Shown here piece after piece: positions 30,665-32,976 of a DNA stretch of 32,976 nt. The first letter of the stretch is position 1. Every line of letters begins with the position of its first letter. Source of the DNA: SIG459 sp045538735 (lineage in GTDB: Bacteria > Bacillota > Clostridia > Oscillospirales > Oscillospiraceae). The notes beneath the pieces are model-generated. The model was not told the origin of the DNA, searched no databases, and saw only the letters and a list, made by a program, of their open reading frames with translations. Position numbers and translations under genes: made by a program. Location of the stretch: contig JAZSRY010000066.1 of assembly GCA_045538735.1 (NCBI GenBank), positions 1 through 32,976 of the forward strand. The letters run 5' to 3'.

Positions 30665-32976
30665 TTACTCCGTTCTCAGTGCCACCACGGGGTCCTTTTT
30701 CGCTGCGCTTCTGGAGGGAATGATGCCTGCAATCAGAGTCAGCAGCACGCTGATGGCCACCAGTGTCAGCGCCACGCTCCAAGGCAGATGGGCATTGAGG
30801 TTGCTCAGCCCGGTCACATGGTGCAAAATGGCGTTGATGGGGATGCAAAGCAGCTTCGTCACCAGCACACCCAGCGCGCCGGAGGCAAAGCCGATCATAA
30901 CCGTCTCCGCGTTGAACATATTGGAAACGTTCTTCTTGGAAGCGCCAATGGCACGGAGAATGCCGATTTCCTTGGTGCGCTCCTGCACGGAGATCAGGGT
31001 GATGACGCCGATCATAATGGAGGAAACCACCAGCGAAACCGCCACAAAGGCGATGAGCACATAGGTGATGGCATTGATGATGGTGGTGATGGTGGACATC
31101 ATCAGGCCGATATAGTCGGTGTAGGTGATGCGGGACAGGTCATCCTTGCCCTCATTGTAGGCGGCGATGCAGTCCTCGATCTGATCCTTACTCTCGAAGG
31201 AAACGGCATACAGATTGACGGAGGCAGGGGATTTCAGATCCAGTCTGCCCAGCTGCAGCAGATTGTCCTCGCAGGTGGCCTCGGAGAAGGTCAGTACCTC
31301 ATCATAATACCGGGCGCACTGCTCCTGCGTGTAGGTTTCGGCCTCCATATCCAGTGCCGCAGCCAGCTGCTGGGGCGGAATTTCCGCCATCTGCTGCTGC
31401 ACCCCGGCGGCGTACTGCATTTTCACCTGCTGCTGGGCCATCTGGGTGAACATTTCCGTCATGTCCTCATCAGTCATGGCGGCCAGATAATCGTTCAGCT
31501 CGCTTTCACTCATGCCGGTCTGGGCGGTGATGGCCTGCAGAATGGTGGCCTCCATGGTCTCCCGGGTCTGGCCTTCCATGGCCTGCGCGGTCATGGCCTC
31601 CAGCTCCTCGGGGGAAGGGATACTCTTGATCTCCAGATACTTCTGTGCCTTTTCCTGCTCGTTGAGCTCGTCGAGATAGGCAAAGAAGGCGTCCGCTTTT
31701 TCTTCTTCCGTCAGAGTTCCGGTGTTCTCCCGGAAGGGCAGACCGGTGAAGATATCCTTGTGGGGATTGTTCAGCTGGGCCTGAATGGCAGCGGAATCCC
31801 GGTTCTCTCCGATCACATATTCCGTCAGAGCGGCGGTGTAGCCAATGGTGCCGGAGAGCATGGAAGCGGTGGCATCCTCACTGGGACGGATGATGCCGGT
31901 GACCTGCAGCTGCAGGGCGTTGTCATAGAGGTATTTCAGGCCGGTCTGCGTATCCCGCAGATCCACATACAGGCCGGACAGCTCATCCTTGGTGTAGCAG
32001 TCTGCCGGAAGCACCACCCGGAAATCCATGGCGCAGATCTCCTCAAAGCTCCAGTGTTCCGCGTTGGCCTCTACGGCGGCTTTGTTAAAGGCGGCGTCTG
32101 CCAGCGCATCGATCTCTTCCTTGGATTTCAGACCCAGAGCATACAACGTCAGATCGTCGATCTCGTTGTTTTCGTCCACCACCAGCAGGATCTCATCGTA
32201 ATCATTGGGCCAGGAGCCGTAGATCAGATCATACTGATTGTTCATCAGTTCATTGATGGACTGCCCGTCCTTGCCGGGGAGGATCTCTTCAAATAACACA
32301 GCGGATACGCCGGGAGGTGTCATGGCGGGCATTTTCATGCCGTAGGCCTCGGAGACGCTCATCATGGAGGACATATCCATGCCGAAGTATTCGATCATCA
32401 GCTCCTGCATCAGCGCCTGCGTGTCAGCCCGGAGAATGGTTCCGTCCACGTTTTCCGTAAAGACCTGCAGATCCAGATCATAGCTGTACTGCAGACCGCT
32501 GAGAGACTGAGAAAGAACACTGTCCGGATCTTCCGTTTCCCTGTCCAGATAGACCTTAAAGGCCTCCAGATCGTTGTAGGTGGTCTCCATGGCGTTCAGG
32601 GCATTGACCATATCGTAGAACATGGTTTTCTGGTAGACCGCATCGTTTTCGTGTTCTCCGGCAGACTCTGCCTGCGCCATAAAGGTCATCATCAGGCTGC
32701 CGAGGTTCAGGCTTTCTGCCTCGATGGTCAGGGGGTAGGAGGAGAGGGTCTCCTCCTGCACGGCGTCAATATAGGTGGTGGTGCCCTGCGATACGGCATA
32801 GATCAGGGCGATGCCGATGATGCCGATGGAGCCTGCAAAGGAGGTCAGAATGGTGCGGCCTTTTTTGGAGATCAGGTTCCGCAGGGAAAGGCCGAAGGAG
32901 GTACGCAGAGACATGGAGGGCTTTTTCTCCCGTTTTTTGGGCTGCGGCTGTTCGGCAGCCTCTTCCGCGCGGATCT
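30665..32976 (-). CDS. ABC transporter, FtsX-type permease (probable ATPase-permease fusion), partial
   Basis: The frame is open to the right edge, so the gene begins outside the window. An ATG at 32914 exists, but it is preceded by an in-frame charged linker (EEAAEQPQPKKREKK) and by no good ribosome binding site. This fits Clostridia proteins where an N-terminal ATPase is joined to the permease. The visible part has one membrane helix (ILTSFAGSIGIIGIALIYAV). A roughly 550-residue extracytoplasmic region rich in Met, Gln and Glu follows. The C-terminal FtsX domain has three helices with the block VQERTKEIGILRAIGASKKNV and the end PSRSAAKKDPVVALRTE. It is a MacB-type mechanotransmission ABC system for export or peptide response. 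Leu codons are strongly CTG, unlike the neighbours. Confidence 0.9.
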   Translation of the reverse strand, partial: IRAEEAAEQPQPKKREKKPSMSLRTSFGLSLRNLISKKGRTILTSFAGSIGIIGIALIYAVSQGTTTYIDAVQEETLSSYPLTIEAESLNLGSLMMTFMAQAESAGEHENDAVYQKTMFYDMVNALNAMETTYNDLEAFKVYLDRETEDPDSVLSQSLSGLQYSYDLDLQVFTENVDGTILRADTQALMQELMIEYFGMDMSSMMSVSEAYGMKMPAMTPPGVSAVLFEEILPGKDGQSINELMNNQYDLIYGSWPNDYDEILLVVDENNEIDDLTLYALGLKSKEEIDALADAAFNKAAVEANAEHWSFEEICAMDFRVVLPADCYTKDELSGLYVDLRDTQTGLKYLYDNALQLQVTGIIRPSEDATASMLSGTIGYTAALTEYVIGENRDSAAIQAQLNNPHKDIFTGLPFRENTGTLTEEEKADAFFAYLDELNEQEKAQKYLEIKSIPSPEELEAMTAQAMEGQTRETMEATILQAITAQTGMSESELNDYLAAMTDEDMTEMFTQMAQQQVKMQYAAGVQQQMAEIPPQQLAAALDMEAETYTQEQCARYYDEVLTFSEATCEDNLLQLGRLDLKSPASVNLYAVSFESKDQIEDCIAAYNEGKDDLSRITYTDYIGLMMSTITTIINAITYVLIAFVAVSLVVSSIMIGVITLISVQERTKEIGILRAIGASKKNVSNMFNAETVMIGFASGALGVLVTKLLCIPINAILHHVTGLSNLNAHLPWSVALTLVAISVLLTLIAGIIPSRSAAKKDPVVALRTE

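Noticed and set aside
30590..32296. A 568-codon open frame on the plus strand
   Set aside because: It is antisense to the ABC permease and starts inside that gene's terminator; it is rich in His, Gly and Gln as expected from reversed CAG/CTG codons.

Overview
The window looks like a stretch of chromosome from an anaerobic, low-to-mid GC Clostridia, most likely a gut Oscillospirales/Ruminococcaceae-type bacterium. The grounds are strong AGGAGG-type ribosome binding sites, TTG as an occasional start, a tyrosine T-box leader, RNase J, a Y-family polymerase paired with a YolD-like protein, and several small families typical of Clostridia (DUF3784, DUF6440, DUF4125, DUF4037, C_GCAxxG_C_C). No rRNA, tRNA, CRISPR array, phage gene or transposase gene was found. 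Both edges cut genes: a thiolase on the left and an ABC transporter on the right.

Layout. 1-1760 (+): the end of a thiolase and a beta-keto acid cleavage enzyme, probably part of an amino-acid or keto-acid fermentation operon, closed by a strong terminator. 1811-7460 (+): a new promoter drives a VOC gene broken by a one-base frameshift, a hotdog thioesterase, a DUF3784 membrane protein, a MalY/PatB-type aminotransferase, then wecB and two glycosyltransferases. 7505-10804 (-): a convergent second half of the surface-glycan locus (GT2, GT32, flippase) with its own promoter; the halves share one bidirectional terminator. 10921-13861 (-): RNase J, an M19 dipeptidase and an ArsC/Spx-like protein. 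14159-15423 (-): rpe and recR, preceded by a hairpin-rich element with 28-bp inverted ends that abuts the rpe ribosome binding site. 15806-17868 (-): DUF6440, YbaK and a MATE transporter. 17947-20181 (-): an uncharacterised operon of a TPR protein, DUF4037 (nucleotidyltransferase-like) and DUF4125. 20296-23120 (-): a T-box(Tyr)-controlled operon of a metallo-beta-lactamase/C_GCAxxG_C_C fusion, tyrS and a membrane zinc ribbon. 23125-24387 (-): DUF1015. 24534-26864 (+): an NSS amino-acid transporter and a SpoU-type rRNA methyltransferase. 26915-28971 (+): a Y-family polymerase and YolD pair behind a palindromic operator.

28972-30660 is a patchy accessory stretch: a CDP-alcohol phosphatidyltransferase whose end runs into the leftover tail of a second yolD gene, a hairpin-rich intergenic repeat, and a DinB-like orphan. 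30665-32976 (-) is a large ABC transporter, probably an ATPase-permease fusion, with codon use unlike its neighbours.

Most candidates for something new are regulatory or structural: the rpe upstream element, the operator of the polymerase/YolD pair, and the yolD duplication scar. The best candidate for an undescribed protein system is the TPR/DUF4037/DUF4125 operon. All family names come from reading motifs by eye; no database search was possible.
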